A stretch of DNA of 64,000 nucleotides from an uncultured Cohaesibacter sp. (GTDB lineage: Bacteria; Pseudomonadota; Alphaproteobacteria; Rhizobiales; Cohaesibacteraceae), in assembly GCF_963676485.1 (NCBI RefSeq), contig NZ_OY781115.1:45787-109786 (forward strand). Direction: 5' to 3'. The notes under the pieces are model-generated. The model was not told where the DNA came from. It did no database searches and saw only the letters and a program-made list of their open reading frames with translations. The position numbers and the translations under genes were made by a program. Positions 1 to 8,556 of this stretch are shown here, piece after piece. Every line of letters begins with the position of its first letter. Positions within the stretch are counted from its first letter, which is position 1.

Positions 1-141
1 GATGACCTGATAAGTGATCATCGCGCTCATTGATAAGGTCATCACGACCAAGACCGACTTAAGCGCCAGTTTGAGAGCATCGTAGCCCCCTTCAAACAAA
101 CGCACCAGTCGAGGAGAGGAACAATCCGAACCTTGCTGCAT
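1..141 (-). CDS. TRAP transporter small permease (DctQ-like), N-terminal fragment
   Basis: The first 47 codons of a minus-strand gene run off the left edge of the window. The peptide begins MQQGSDCSSPRLVRLFEG and then enters a hydrophobic stretch (KSVLVVMTLSMSAMITYQVI), which is how TRAP small integral-membrane subunits start: a short cytosolic end, then the first transmembrane helix. An in-frame TAA lies just upstream of the ATG at 141 and no better start is visible, so this start is probably right. It follows the DctP-like binding protein gene on the same strand after a 204-base gap. That is the usual P-Q-M order, so the large permease should lie beyond the window. The family call rests on the short peptide plus context. 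Confidence 0.7.
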   Translation of the reverse strand, partial: MQQGSDCSSPRLVRLFEGGYDALKLALKSVLVVMTLSMSAMITYQVI

Positions 142-237
142 TGATTTTGCTATCCATCTAGCGATGCTTGAGCTTGTTTTTTAAGCTACAGAAAAGATGC
201 GCCAAGTTGGCGACCGCTGCCGATCCGTTCGGTTGGT

Positions 238-253
238 TTTGTTGAACAACAAA
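238..253. repeat. 16-bp perfect palindrome in the dctP-dctQ gap
   Basis: TTTGTTGAACAACAAA is a perfect inverted repeat in the 204-base gap (142-345) between the TRAP binding protein and small permease genes. A second short dyad (CGCCAA-G-TTGGCG) lies at 200-212. Such structures often stabilise or attenuate the binding-protein mRNA relative to the permeases. No gene is visible in the gap. The function is inferred. Confidence 0.4.
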
Positions 254-345
254 GACCCACTTGGCAAAGAGTATGGATGGAGGTGAAGGCGTCTCACAAG
301 TCGCTTGGCGCGATTGCTCAGCATCTCCACCTCCAAAATATCGGT

Positions 346-1335
346 TTACTTCAGTTCACGACCTTCGAGTTCGAAGATTTTTTCGAGCAACTTCAGTTTC
401 TTTGGATCTTTTGCAGCATCATCATACATGGGCTGAACAGCAGCCATGAACGGAGCCTTGTCAACATCAACCACGGTCACACCGAATTTCTCGACGCCTT
501 TCTGCTCACTGGCAGCAAAAGCACTGTCGATCACTTTGAGAGACTTCATGCTGATCTTGTTCAGCTCGTCCTTGACGATCTTCAGATCTTCATCTGACAG
601 GCTGTTGCGGAATTTGTCGCTGACCACGATGAAGTCGGTCAGACGGGTATGTTCCGTGCGCGCTGCATATTTGGTTGCCTGACCATAGTTGAGGTCATAC
701 AGGCCGCTCAAAGACCCGCCAGCTCCGTCGATAACGCCCTGCTGAAGTGCAGGGAAGGTGTCGCCGAATGCCATTGGTGTCGGAACAGCCCCAAACAGGG
801 TATACATGCGCACATATGTCTCACTGGACATCGTGCGGATTTTCATGCCCTTGAGGTCTGCCATTTTGTTGACAGGCTTGAGCAGGGACAAGCTGCGGAA
901 CCCGTTTGACAGGAAGCCCAACGGCACAAAGCGATGATCCTTGGCCGTTTCAAACAGCATCTGCTGAATGTCAGCATTGCCCATGACCTTGCCATATTCA
1001 TCAAGCGTGCGGAACATGTATGGAAGATTCACGACCGAGAATTCGGGAATGATATTTTCCAGAGTTGCACTGTTGACCAGACCCAGATCAACAACCCCTT
1101 TTTGGATCTGCTGCAGATAGTCGGTCTGGCTGCCCAGAACACCATTTGCAAAGACCTTGATCTTCACGCGCCCGTCTGTCTTTTCGCGCACCTCATCAGC
1201 AAACTCCTGAATAAGAGCCCCGGGGCCCACATCTGCTGTTGTGTTGGTGGCAAACTTGTAATTTGCGGCCTGAGCACCAGATGCCATGAGGCCTGCAACA
1301 CAAGCAAGACCAAGCATTGCCGAACGAATATTCAT
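346..1335 (-). CDS. dctP: TRAP transporter substrate-binding protein (DctP family)
   Basis: A periplasmic binding protein of 329 residues that captures a carboxylate, probably a sugar acid, for a TRAP (sodium-driven) importer. A Sec signal peptide occupies residues 1-23 (MNIRSAMLGLACVAGLMASG, then AQA). The family signature is clear: a first lobe with ADEVREKTDGRVKIKVFANGVLG, the central LKGMKIRTMSS segment whose Arg binds the substrate carboxylate, and GAVPTPMAFGDTFPALQQGVIDGA. Length is normal for DctP. The start has a good GGGAG ribosome site 7 bases upstream. It lies 39 bases after a GH88 hydrolase gene and before a dctQ-like gene, so the ligand is probably an unsaturated or ordinary uronate product. 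The ligand is inferred from context. Confidence 0.93.
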   Translation of the reverse strand: MNIRSAMLGLACVAGLMASGAQAANYKFATNTTADVGPGALIQEFADEVREKTDGRVKIKVFANGVLGSQTDYLQQIQKGVVDLGLVNSATLENIIPEFSVVNLPYMFRTLDEYGKVMGNADIQQMLFETAKDHRFVPLGFLSNGFRSLSLLKPVNKMADLKGMKIRTMSSETYVRMYTLFGAVPTPMAFGDTFPALQQGVIDGAGGSLSGLYDLNYGQATKYAARTEHTRLTDFIVVSDKFRNSLSDEDLKIVKDELNKISMKSLKVIDSAFAASEQKGVEKFGVTVVDVDKAPFMAAVQPMYDDAAKDPKKLKLLEKIFELEGRELK

Positions 1336-1374
1336 ATTTCACTCCCTATTCGGTTATTTTTTTAAGTTAGATTC

Positions 1375-2610
1375 TCACCAGAAAAACTGGCGATGCCCCA
1401 AAGCCCTCAAAACGGCTTCGAAATAGTAGTAGTCTCCGTAAGGCAACATCGCCTTGGCGAGCTTTAATTGCCCGGTCTTGGTCGCTCCGTGAACATGGGA
1501 CGCGCCACATGACAGCAAGCCTTCGGCCTCGTCCAAGTGCGTCAGATCATGCCCTTCGCGCAAACCAAAGAGCATTTTCATGCCCGCCGCTCTGTAATGA
1601 AGCGCCCGTTCCGTGTTTCCAACTCTGCGATAGACATCGGACAGAATGAACAAACCTGCTGATGTAACCGAACCGGCGGATGTATCCTTGTAGGGCTCCT
1701 CACCGGCGGGAAGCAGATAGTCCCAAACTGGTACCGGATCATCGCCCATTTTCTCAAGTGCATAGTCTGCAAGCTTTGCACTGATCTCCAGATAGCGAAG
1801 CTCGCCCGTGATCTCTGCAACCTGTGCAAATCCGTGGATGGCCCACGCTTGCCCGCGGCTCCAGCAAGATGCGTCGGCATAGCCTTGGGCGGTGCTGCCG
1901 CCGATTGGCTCTGCGGTCGAGGTGTCGAAATCAAAGGTGTGGAATGTGCTGTAATCGTCACGCACGATATATTTTGCCAGCGTCTCGGCATGGCCAATGG
2001 CCGCATCGTAGAAGGAAGCAACGTTTGTTTCCTGATAAGCCCACAGCAGCAGCGAGAGATTCTGGATGGAATCGATGATGATTTTGCCCTGAACCTTGCG
2101 CGCATGCTCCATATTGTGATGGCTTGCAGTCCAGGCGACCAGATAGTTGCCTGCCCAATTGTAACGGCTGCGCAGCGACTCTGCGGCTCTTAGCCCCAAT
2201 TGGCGTGCTTCCTGACAGCCCGTCAGCTTGTAATCGGCCACCGCCGAAAGCGAGAAAAGAAAGCCGAGATCGTGGCTCAACCACAACGGGGTATCCAGAA
2301 TCTTTTTCAGATGGCCGTTCCGAAGCCGGGCAGAATTCCGATATTCAGATTTGCCCGTCAGCATATAGGCCAGCCACAGCTCGCCCAGCCAGAAGGCATC
2401 CGTCCAGAAATATCCGATTTCGGGATACTGCCAACGATGGTCATCTCCCCCTGCGCCAATCATAGGATTTCTGGAACCGACGCGCGGAACGTTGCGCTCC
2501 AGACTTCCCAGAATGCTTTGCTTGATGGCATCCAGGCTCTTTTGTTCGGTGACATCGATGGATGGAATAGTCTTCCCTTCGTCATGCAAGGGGAACAGTC
2601 TATTGATCAT
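1375..2610 (-). CDS. Unsaturated glucuronyl hydrolase (glycoside hydrolase family 88)
   Basis: A 411-residue (alpha/alpha)6-barrel enzyme that removes the 4,5-unsaturated uronic acid left on oligosaccharides by polysaccharide lyases. Diagnostic GH88 blocks are present: a WTDAFWLGELWLAY segment near residue 70, SHHNMEHAR, and the signature around GSTAQGYADASCWSRGQAW, which contains the conserved Asp and the WSRGQAW motif. There is no signal peptide, so it should act in the cytosol on imported disaccharides. It is first in a minus-strand unit with the TRAP genes and faces a LacI-type regulator across a 371-base promoter region. The polysaccharide source (glycosaminoglycan, ulvan, alginate or xanthan) cannot be told from sequence. 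Confidence 0.9.
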   Translation of the reverse strand: MINRLFPLHDEGKTIPSIDVTEQKSLDAIKQSILGSLERNVPRVGSRNPMIGAGGDDHRWQYPEIGYFWTDAFWLGELWLAYMLTGKSEYRNSARLRNGHLKKILDTPLWLSHDLGFLFSLSAVADYKLTGCQEARQLGLRAAESLRSRYNWAGNYLVAWTASHHNMEHARKVQGKIIIDSIQNLSLLLWAYQETNVASFYDAAIGHAETLAKYIVRDDYSTFHTFDFDTSTAEPIGGSTAQGYADASCWSRGQAWAIHGFAQVAEITGELRYLEISAKLADYALEKMGDDPVPVWDYLLPAGEEPYKDTSAGSVTSAGLFILSDVYRRVGNTERALHYRAAGMKMLFGLREGHDLTHLDEAEGLLSCGASHVHGATKTGQLKLAKAMLPYGDYYYFEAVLRALGHRQFFW

Positions 2611-2663
2611 TTTTCTTAGTATATCCTATCCAATTGCTCGCGGATGTTTCGACGGATTGAGAG

Positions 2664-2679
2664 CACATGGGCGCATGTG
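2664..2679. promoter_or_regulatory. Candidate operator dyad upstream of the GH88-TRAP unit
   Basis: CACATG-GGCG-CATGTG is an inverted repeat with 6-base arms, 54 bases upstream of the GH88 start in the region shared with the divergent LacI-type gene. The rest of 2611-2981 is AT-rich, with runs of TTTTCTATT-like sequence at about 2840-2895. No other convincing gene is seen there. Assignment to the neighbouring LacI regulator is inference. Confidence 0.4.
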
Positions 2680-2981
2680 TCGCGTGACCATTTTTTGAAA
2701 ACGGAATGTCACTGAGCGCAATTTCCAAGGCTTCCTCCACATTGCGGTGCTCTGCGTAACCCTCGTTGCGAATAGGCTTGAAGCGGGCCCAAGCCTTCTC
2801 TTGCATTGGAGGAAGGATGGCGCAAAATTTTCCCATAATCAATTTATTTTCTATTATTTCCACATTTTCTATTTTTTCCATTTTTTCTATTTATTGGAAA
2901 AGCAATATCATTCCCGCTTGTTACAGCACGAAAAACATGCTTATTCTGGAGACTAACAAGCCGAATCCACGGGAACGAACA

Positions 2982-4085
2982 ATGACACCCTCGCCATCAC
3001 CCCAAGTTGACCCTTCAGATCCAACTGGTGCGGAGACCCCTGCTGATCTTGCGGACAAAGCTCCGCTTTCCGGCAAGGCAAAATTGCAGGATGTGGCGCG
3101 CGCAGCTGGCGTCTCCGTTGGGACGGCATCAAAAGCCCTGAACAGAAAAACCGGCGTCAGCAAACGCAATCGGACCGCCGTGCTCAAGGCCGCCATACAG
3201 CTGGGATATGCGGTTGAGGAAGAAGCCTATTCGCCGAAGGCGCTTTCGAACGTCACGCTATTGTCTTACGGACGCATGCTCGGCAATGATGCTTTTTATG
3301 GCGATATTGTTGACGGCATTGTCGAGGAAGCTTCAAGAGAAGGACTGTCAGTCGAGATCTGCATTCTGGATGAAAGCCAACCCGACCAGAGCTTTCAATC
3401 CCTCAGCACATTTCCCAAATCGGCCATCATCATGGGGGCCGATGTGCCCGGTGTCGTGCAGATGCTCGGCAGCAAGAATGTCGCCACTGTGCTGGTCAAT
3501 GGCATCGATCCCCAAATGCAGGTTTCCAGCGTTTCGCCTGACTATTATTATGGTGGCTGGCTGGCCACCAAGCATTTGCTGGATTTGGGACACCGCGACA
3601 TCGTCCATATCACCCATGCTTATCGCGAATCCATCACCCAGCGGGAATCCGGATTTAGAGACGCGTTGGAAACCGTCGACATCACCTTTGATTTTGATCA
3701 GCACATTCTGGATCTGGGCTCCCCTGACATGATCAGTGTGGCGGCCAGCTCGATCATCCGGGATTTCATCAAAGCAAGAAAAACGCCACCAACCGCCTTT
3801 TTCTGCATGTCCGATGTTGTCGCTTTGGGCGCCGTTCAGGCCATCAAGGAGTGTGGCCTCTCTGTACCGGACGATATCTCTGTGGTTGGTTTTGATGGGT
3901 TGGCCGTTGGTGCGCACTCCATTCCGCCGATTGCCTCGATCAATATCGACCGCAAGCAAGTCGGCGTGGCCGCTGTGAAAACGCTGCTAGAACGAGGCGC
4001 CTTCCCCACCTCACCGGCCAAACGCATCGGGATCGGCGTGGAGCTCGTCGACCGCCGCTCTTGCGCCGCTCCCCGAAATAATTAA
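2982..4085 (+). CDS. LacI family transcriptional regulator
   Basis: A repressor-type regulator of 367 residues from this start. The helix-turn-helix reads LQDVARAAGVSVGTASKALNRKTGVSK, with the hinge helix following. A periplasmic-binding-protein-like sensor domain follows, ending in the typical block PDDISVVGFDGLAVGAHSIPP. The frame stays open upstream to 2766, but that extra sequence is low-complexity and unlike the family. The ATG at 2982 has a GGGA element at suitable distance, although about 30 residues still precede the HTH, so the exact start is uncertain. It is divergent from the GH88/TRAP unit and is the obvious candidate regulator of it. The inducer is unknown, probably a uronide. 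Confidence 0.88.
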   Translation: MTPSPSPQVDPSDPTGAETPADLADKAPLSGKAKLQDVARAAGVSVGTASKALNRKTGVSKRNRTAVLKAAIQLGYAVEEEAYSPKALSNVTLLSYGRMLGNDAFYGDIVDGIVEEASREGLSVEICILDESQPDQSFQSLSTFPKSAIIMGADVPGVVQMLGSKNVATVLVNGIDPQMQVSSVSPDYYYGGWLATKHLLDLGHRDIVHITHAYRESITQRESGFRDALETVDITFDFDQHILDLGSPDMISVAASSIIRDFIKARKTPPTAFFCMSDVVALGAVQAIKECGLSVPDDISVVGFDGLAVGAHSIPPIASINIDRKQVGVAAVKTLLERGAFPTSPAKRIGIGVELVDRRSCAAPRNN

Positions 4086-4136
4086 ACCTCCACAGGCTCA
4101 ATCAGTTCTGCGGCATATCCGAGCCAAGCCAGATGC

Positions 4137-4171
4137 AATAAGGGCGGACCCGCGCAGGACCCGCCCTTATT
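4137..4171 (+). terminator. Hairpin terminator after the LacI gene
   Basis: An 11-bp stem AATAAGGGCGG / CCGCCCTTATT begins 52 bases after the LacI stop codon. The T-run is short, so it may act as a bidirectional or Rho-assisted terminator between convergent genes. Confidence 0.6.
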
Positions 4172-4192
4172 GACAACATAGACACCCGGCCT

Positions 4193-4235
4193 GAAGCCCA
4201 TAGACTATCTGTTCTTTCGAACAGAGACGGGCTTC
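4193..4235. terminator. Second hairpin between convergent genes
   Basis: A nested hairpin: outer arms GAAGCCC/GGGCTTC and inner arms CTGTTC/GAACAG around a TTTC loop, followed on the plus strand by TTT. It lies between the LacI gene and the convergent PfpI-like gene and probably helps to insulate them. Confidence 0.5.
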
Positions 4236-4276
4236 TTTGGCACAGGTTATGTCAGCTTATGTCTGCGTCTCTTGTT

Positions 4277-4954
4277 TTATTTCAGCAACGCCACGATCTC
4301 TTGTGCGGTGGCAGCCGATGAAGCTGGATTCTGGCCGGTTACGAGCTTGCCATCACGCAGAACGAAGCTGCCCCAGTCGGGCCCTTTTTCATAAAGGCCA
4401 CCATTTGCCTTGAGCATATCTTCAACCAGAAACGGCACAACCTCGGTCAGCCCTGCGCCCTCTTCTTCGGTGTTGGTGAAGCCTGTCACCCTGCGGCCGG
4501 AAACCAGCGGTTTGCCGTCCTTGCCCACAGTGTGGCGAAACACGGAAGGCGCGTGGCAGACCGCGCCAACCGGCAGGTCTGCGCCAGCGAAAGCCTCGAT
4601 CAAGCGCTTGCTGTCCGCGTCTTCGGCAAGATCCCACAAGGGGCCATGACCGCCTGGATAGAAGATGGCGTCAAATCCGTCTGCGGTCACGTCCGAAAGC
4701 TTCAGCGTGTTCGCCAGATGTTTCTGTGCCTCGCTATCATCCTTGAAACGACGGGTATCATCGGTCTGGGCGTCCGGGCTGTCGCTGTTGGGATCAACGG
4801 GCGGCTGCCCGCCTTTGGGCGAAGCCAATGTGATGTCAGCGCCAGCATCCTTGAACACATAGTAAGGGGCAGCAAATTCTTCCAGCCAGAAGCCGGTTTT
4901 CTTGCCTGTGTCCCCAAGGCTATCATGGGAAGTGAGTACCATTAGAATTTTCAT
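4277..4954 (-). CDS. DJ-1/PfpI family protein (type 1 glutamine amidotransferase-like)
   Basis: A cytosolic protein of 225 residues from the DJ-1/PfpI superfamily, Hsp31/glyoxalase-III-like branch. The nucleophile elbow is VGAVCHAPSV with Cys133 and His134, the acidic partner lies in TGFWLEEFAAPYYVF (Glu25 or Glu26), and the ITLASPKGG strand is typical. Family members convert methylglyoxal to lactate without cofactor or act as stress chaperones. The next gene on the same strand is a YqhD-like aldehyde reductase, which supports a role in reactive-aldehyde defence. The specific reaction is not provable from sequence. Confidence 0.88.
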   Translation of the reverse strand: MKILMVLTSHDSLGDTGKKTGFWLEEFAAPYYVFKDAGADITLASPKGGQPPVDPNSDSPDAQTDDTRRFKDDSEAQKHLANTLKLSDVTADGFDAIFYPGGHGPLWDLAEDADSKRLIEAFAGADLPVGAVCHAPSVFRHTVGKDGKPLVSGRRVTGFTNTEEEGAGLTEVVPFLVEDMLKANGGLYEKGPDWGSFVLRDGKLVTGQNPASSAATAQEIVALLK

Positions 4955-5126
4955 AATCTTGCTTTCTGTTTTCGGCAGCGCGGATGACGCGCTTGTCAGA
5001 ATTTGAGCAGTTCCGCAGCCCGAGGTCTTTCAGCGGCTTTTGATCGTGCCGCTTTCAAGCTCCGTAGGGCACACCGCCAGTACAAACTGGCGGTTGGCAG
5101 ATGTTGGCATGATGGTCGCGATTTGC

Positions 5127-6284
5127 TTATTGCGCCGCTTCAAGAATGCGACGGGCATCGTCAGGGGTGATGGCCCGATGTTCGCCAAGCGCTGTCAGGC
5201 CGTGGTCCTTCAAGGCAGCCACGATGCGGTCAATTTCAGGGCCGGCAACATCATAGTCACCCAGCCGTGTCTTGATGCCAATGGACTCAAAGAATCCGCG
5301 TGTGGCTTCGATTGCCGCGTCGATCCGCTCATCGTCGGACCCTGTGCGGATATCCCAGACATTGGCTGCATATTGCAGCAATTTCTCGCGTTTCCGGTCG
5401 CGCTGGTCATTCATCAGGGAAGGCAGCACAACCGCCAGGGTCCGGGCGTGATCGGTATCGTTGAGCGCGGTGATCTCATGACCGATCATATGGCTTGACC
5501 AGTCCTGTGGGACCCCTGCCCCGATCAGACCATTGAGCGCCAGCGTAGCCGTCCACATCAGGTTGGCCCGGATATCATAGTCCTTGGGTGTTTCAAGGGC
5601 CTTGGGTCCAAGGTCGATCAGGGTGCGCAGCAGGGTTTCGGCAAATCCGTCCTGAACATAGGCCGCAGACGGGTAGGTAAGATATTGTTCGATGATATGA
5701 ACAAAGGCATCGGCAACGCCGTTGGCGATTTGGCGCGGAGGCAATGAGAAGGTCACCTCGGGATCAAGCACCGAAAAGGCTGGATAGCAGAGAGGACTCA
5801 TGAAGGAGAGCTTTGCGCCCTTCTCCAGGTTGGTGATCACCGCGCCGGAATTCATCTCAGACCCTGTGGCAGGCAAAGTCAGCACAGTACCAAACGGCAT
5901 GGCGCCCTTCACGACGGCCCCACGCGATGTCAGGATTTCCCAAGGATCGCCCTCATACAGAGCGGCTGCCGAGATGAATTTAGTGGCATCGATGACAGAC
6001 CCACCGCCGACAGCAAGCAGGAAGGTAATGCCTTCCTTGCGGATCAGTTCAACGGCCTTCAATGCCGTTTCAAAACGGGGGTTCGGTTCGATCCCGCCAA
6101 ACTCGACCACAGTGCGGCCCGCAAGTGCTTCACGCACCTGAGCCAGAACGCCGGTCCGCTCCGCGCTGCCCCCACCATAGATGACAAGGACCTTGGCGTC
6201 AGCAGGAACCTGATCTTTCAGATCCGCGATACGGCCCTTCCCAAACAGAATATGCGTGGGGTTGCGATAATCGAAATTTTTCAT
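5127..6284 (-). CDS. yqhD: NADPH-dependent iron-type aldehyde reductase/alcohol dehydrogenase (YqhD-like)
   Basis: A 385-residue group III iron-containing dehydrogenase that closely follows E. coli YqhD through its length, as recalled: YRNPTHILFGKG at the N-terminus, FGGIEPNPRFET, FLLAVGGGSVIDATKF for dinucleotide binding, and LTLPATGSEMNSGAVI. Metal-ligand blocks are NGVADAFVHIIEQ and GVPQDWSSHMIGHEITA with a later DHA. YqhD reduces a wide range of short aldehydes, including methylglyoxal, malondialdehyde and butanal, with NADPH. A LysR gene lies upstream on the same strand after a 309-base gap, and a PfpI-like gene follows it. The three may form an aldehyde/electrophile defence group. Confidence 0.93.
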   Translation of the reverse strand: MKNFDYRNPTHILFGKGRIADLKDQVPADAKVLVIYGGGSAERTGVLAQVREALAGRTVVEFGGIEPNPRFETALKAVELIRKEGITFLLAVGGGSVIDATKFISAAALYEGDPWEILTSRGAVVKGAMPFGTVLTLPATGSEMNSGAVITNLEKGAKLSFMSPLCYPAFSVLDPEVTFSLPPRQIANGVADAFVHIIEQYLTYPSAAYVQDGFAETLLRTLIDLGPKALETPKDYDIRANLMWTATLALNGLIGAGVPQDWSSHMIGHEITALNDTDHARTLAVVLPSLMNDQRDRKREKLLQYAANVWDIRTGSDDERIDAAIEATRGFFESIGIKTRLGDYDVAGPEIDRIVAALKDHGLTALGEHRAITPDDARRILEAAQ

Positions 6285-6593
6285 TGGTTAAAGTCTCTTC
6301 TATTTCAATGGGCAAGCGCACGTCGATCATTTCGCGTGTGTCGTTGCACTATGGTCAAATCTGGTGTGTCTCTTCTACAAGACGCCGAGCGTCATTGTTG
6401 GTCATATCCGGCAAAAGTGAGGGGATGTCTGGATCAAACCCTGTTCCGCCATTGGTGGAGCCCAAAATGCGATGCGCTCATTTCCTAGCAACTCAAATAG
6501 GTGCATCTCGCAGCATTTCAAGGTTGCCGTTCGCCGCTGCGCGGGCGCTGGACAGCGGAGCGCATGACGAGCAACAAGTTGTCTGGCAGCAGA
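6285..6593. other. Intergenic region, promoter of the YqhD-like gene
   Basis: 309 bases between the YqhD-like gene and the end of the LysR gene. I see no coding region with family resemblance and no strong hairpin. It should hold the promoter of the YqhD-like gene, but no clear -35/-10 pair was picked out. Confidence 0.4.
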
Positions 6594-7445
6594 TTACAGC
6601 CCGCCTTCTTTCAGAGCTTGTCTCAGAATCTGCATAATCGTTTGGATTCGAACGTCATGGCGTTGCTCGGCATGTGTCACCGACCAGATTTCGCGTTCCA
6701 ACAGTGGAGATTGGTCCGGGAGGGGTAAGAGGTCTGTATTCCTCTGCGCTACAAATTCCGGCAAAGCCCCAATCCCCGCTCCCGCTTCTATGGCCTTTAG
6801 CTGCAGGTCTATAGCGTCCGCATAAAAGGCAAATCTTCCCTTTGCAATCCGGTTCAACATCGCCTGTTGCGGCAAGATATCCGCCGCGTCCCCTTGACCG
6901 ACATAACGCCAAGTGTCTGGCGCTGTGTTGGCGAGATACTCTCTGTGGCAATAAAGCCGGAACTTCATCGAACCGAGTTTAGAGATGGCAAAATCGCCGG
7001 TCTCAGGTCTACTGAGGCGGAGTGCAATGTCTGCCTCTCTGCGGCTGAGAGAAGCCGTGCGCATTTCCCCCACCAGACGGATTTCCAATTCAGGATAGGG
7101 CTTGGCAAGAGCGACCAGCGGGGCAACGAGCATGGTTGCTGCCAACGCGGGAGGCGCAGAAATCGTGATCCGCCCACGCATGCCGGATTTCATATCCGCA
7201 GCTTTCAGCTCTGCCAACCGCTCGATTGCGGCCATTGGCTCAAGAGCATAAGCAAGGTCTCGTCCTTCGGATGTGAGCACCCATTGTCTGCCACGGCGAT
7301 CAAACAGGCTAAGGCCGGTTTCCGCTTCCAGAGAAAGGATGCGACGAGAGACTGTCGTTCTCTGCACACCAAGTGCCTTTGATGCCTCAGCCAAGCTTTC
7401 ATGCTCCACAAGGCTCAAAAAATGCCGCACATGCTCCCAGTTCAT
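6594..7445 (-). CDS. LysR family transcriptional regulator
   Basis: A 283-residue LysR-type regulator. The N-terminal winged helix-turn-helix reads MNWEHVRHFLSLVEHESLAEASKALGVQ and continues RTTVSRRILSLEAETGLSLFDR. The effector domain begins near residue 90 (GRITISAPPALAATMLVAPL). It is transcribed away from the quinone oxidoreductase gene at 7576 across a 130-base gap and sits upstream of the YqhD-like gene. LysR proteins usually control the divergent gene, so the oxidoreductase is the first candidate target. The effector is unknown. Confidence 0.92.
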   Translation of the reverse strand: MNWEHVRHFLSLVEHESLAEASKALGVQRTTVSRRILSLEAETGLSLFDRRGRQWVLTSEGRDLAYALEPMAAIERLAELKAADMKSGMRGRITISAPPALAATMLVAPLVALAKPYPELEIRLVGEMRTASLSRREADIALRLSRPETGDFAISKLGSMKFRLYCHREYLANTAPDTWRYVGQGDAADILPQQAMLNRIAKGRFAFYADAIDLQLKAIEAGAGIGALPEFVAQRNTDLLPLPDQSPLLEREIWSVTHAEQRHDVRIQTIMQILRQALKEGGL

Positions 7446-7475
7446 TGCCGCCCCGCGCCTTCATAGTGAATTACC

Positions 7476-7487
7476 TGCAATTTTGCA
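7476..7487. promoter_or_regulatory. Candidate LysR operator
   Basis: TGCAA-TT-TTGCA is a perfect dyad located 30 bases upstream of the LysR start, in the divergent promoter region with the quinone oxidoreductase. Position and symmetry suit a LysR recognition site. Not proven. Confidence 0.4.
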
Positions 7488-7575
7488 CCTATTATATGCG
7501 CAAATATCATATGTCCAAACATGCGATCTCAAGCAATGCTCCTTTGGTCAGATTATCGAAACAAGGAGACAAGGC

Positions 7576-8544
7576 GTGACATTTTGCATAGAACTCACCG
7601 CTCCCGGCGGCGTTGAAAATCTATCCCTCGTTCGCAAGAGAGTTGGTGCCCCCGGCTTTGGTGAAATTCGCATGCGCCAACGCGCCGCTGGTGTCAATTT
7701 CATCGACATCTATCAGCGAACAGGTCTCTACCCCCTCCCCTTGCCCGCTATTTTGGGCGTGGAGGGCGTCGGTGAGGTTGAAGCAATTGGAGAAGGCGTA
7801 GAAGGCATTTCAGTGGGGGATCGCGTCGGCTATGCAGGGATACCGGGAGGATATGCCGAGCGACGGCTTTTGCCTGCCTGGCGCGCGATTCCTTTGCCTC
7901 AAACGCTGCCGGATACAGTTGCGGCCAGCAGCCTCCTCAGAGCCTTTACCGCTCATATGCTTCTGAAGGCCATATACAATGTTACAGACGGGACCAACAT
8001 GCTCATTCATGCGGGCGCTGGCGGACTGGCGAGCCTTGTCATCCCATGGGCAAAGCGGATGGGCGCGCGGGTCATGACCACCACGAGTTCGGAGACAAAA
8101 GCGGTCCAAGCCATAAAGAATGGCGCAGATCGGGTCATTGTCGGACGAAACGCGGATATAGCAAAGGAAGTTCTTGCCTGGACTGAAGGCAGAGGCGCGG
8201 ATTATGTGATCGATGGCATTGGAGGGCCCACATTCTTTGCCTCCCTCAACGCAACGGCAAAATCTGGCATGGTGGCAAGCGTCGGTCAGGCGGGAGGGCC
8301 GATTGCACCTGTGTGCGTTGAAGATCTTGGCCCCATGAGAAGCCTTTCTTTTTCAAGGCCGAGCGTCATGGCCTATCTTGCCAATCAAGCCAGATACAAG
8401 GCCGTGATGCCAGAGATAGTGGAGGCATTGTCATTTGGGGGCGGCCAGTTTGTGGGGCCGCAATTTGATCTAAAGGAGGCGGCAGCCGCGCAATCCGCCC
8501 TTGAAGACGGAACCACAATGGGGGCACCGGTTTTGCTGACATGA
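7576..8544 (+). CDS. Quinone oxidoreductase-like zinc-free MDR alcohol dehydrogenase
   Basis: A 322-residue NADPH:quinone oxidoreductase-type protein of the medium-chain reductase superfamily. The GTG at 7576 is chosen because AAGGAG lies 7 bases upstream and the peptide then starts at the family's usual N-terminus (ELTAPGGVENLSLV). Typical blocks are RAAGVNFIDIYQRTGLYP, the nucleotide-binding glycines in LIHAGAGGLASLVIPWAKRMGA, and DYVIDGIGGPTF. The structural-zinc cysteines of true alcohol dehydrogenases are not visible, as in QorA-type enzymes. It is divergent from the LysR gene and its end lies 12 bases from the convergent AmpR-like gene. Confidence 0.88.
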   Translation: MTFCIELTAPGGVENLSLVRKRVGAPGFGEIRMRQRAAGVNFIDIYQRTGLYPLPLPAILGVEGVGEVEAIGEGVEGISVGDRVGYAGIPGGYAERRLLPAWRAIPLPQTLPDTVAASSLLRAFTAHMLLKAIYNVTDGTNMLIHAGAGGLASLVIPWAKRMGARVMTTTSSETKAVQAIKNGADRVIVGRNADIAKEVLAWTEGRGADYVIDGIGGPTFFASLNATAKSGMVASVGQAGGPIAPVCVEDLGPMRSLSFSRPSVMAYLANQARYKAVMPEIVEALSFGGGQFVGPQFDLKEAAAAQSALEDGTTMGAPVLLT

Positions 8545-8556
8545 CAGCGCTTTGGT

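Noticed and set aside
2600-2881. 93-codon minus-strand open frame upstream of the GH88 gene
   Set aside because: It overlaps the GH88 start, lies in the divergent promoter region, has a low-complexity start and no family resemblance.
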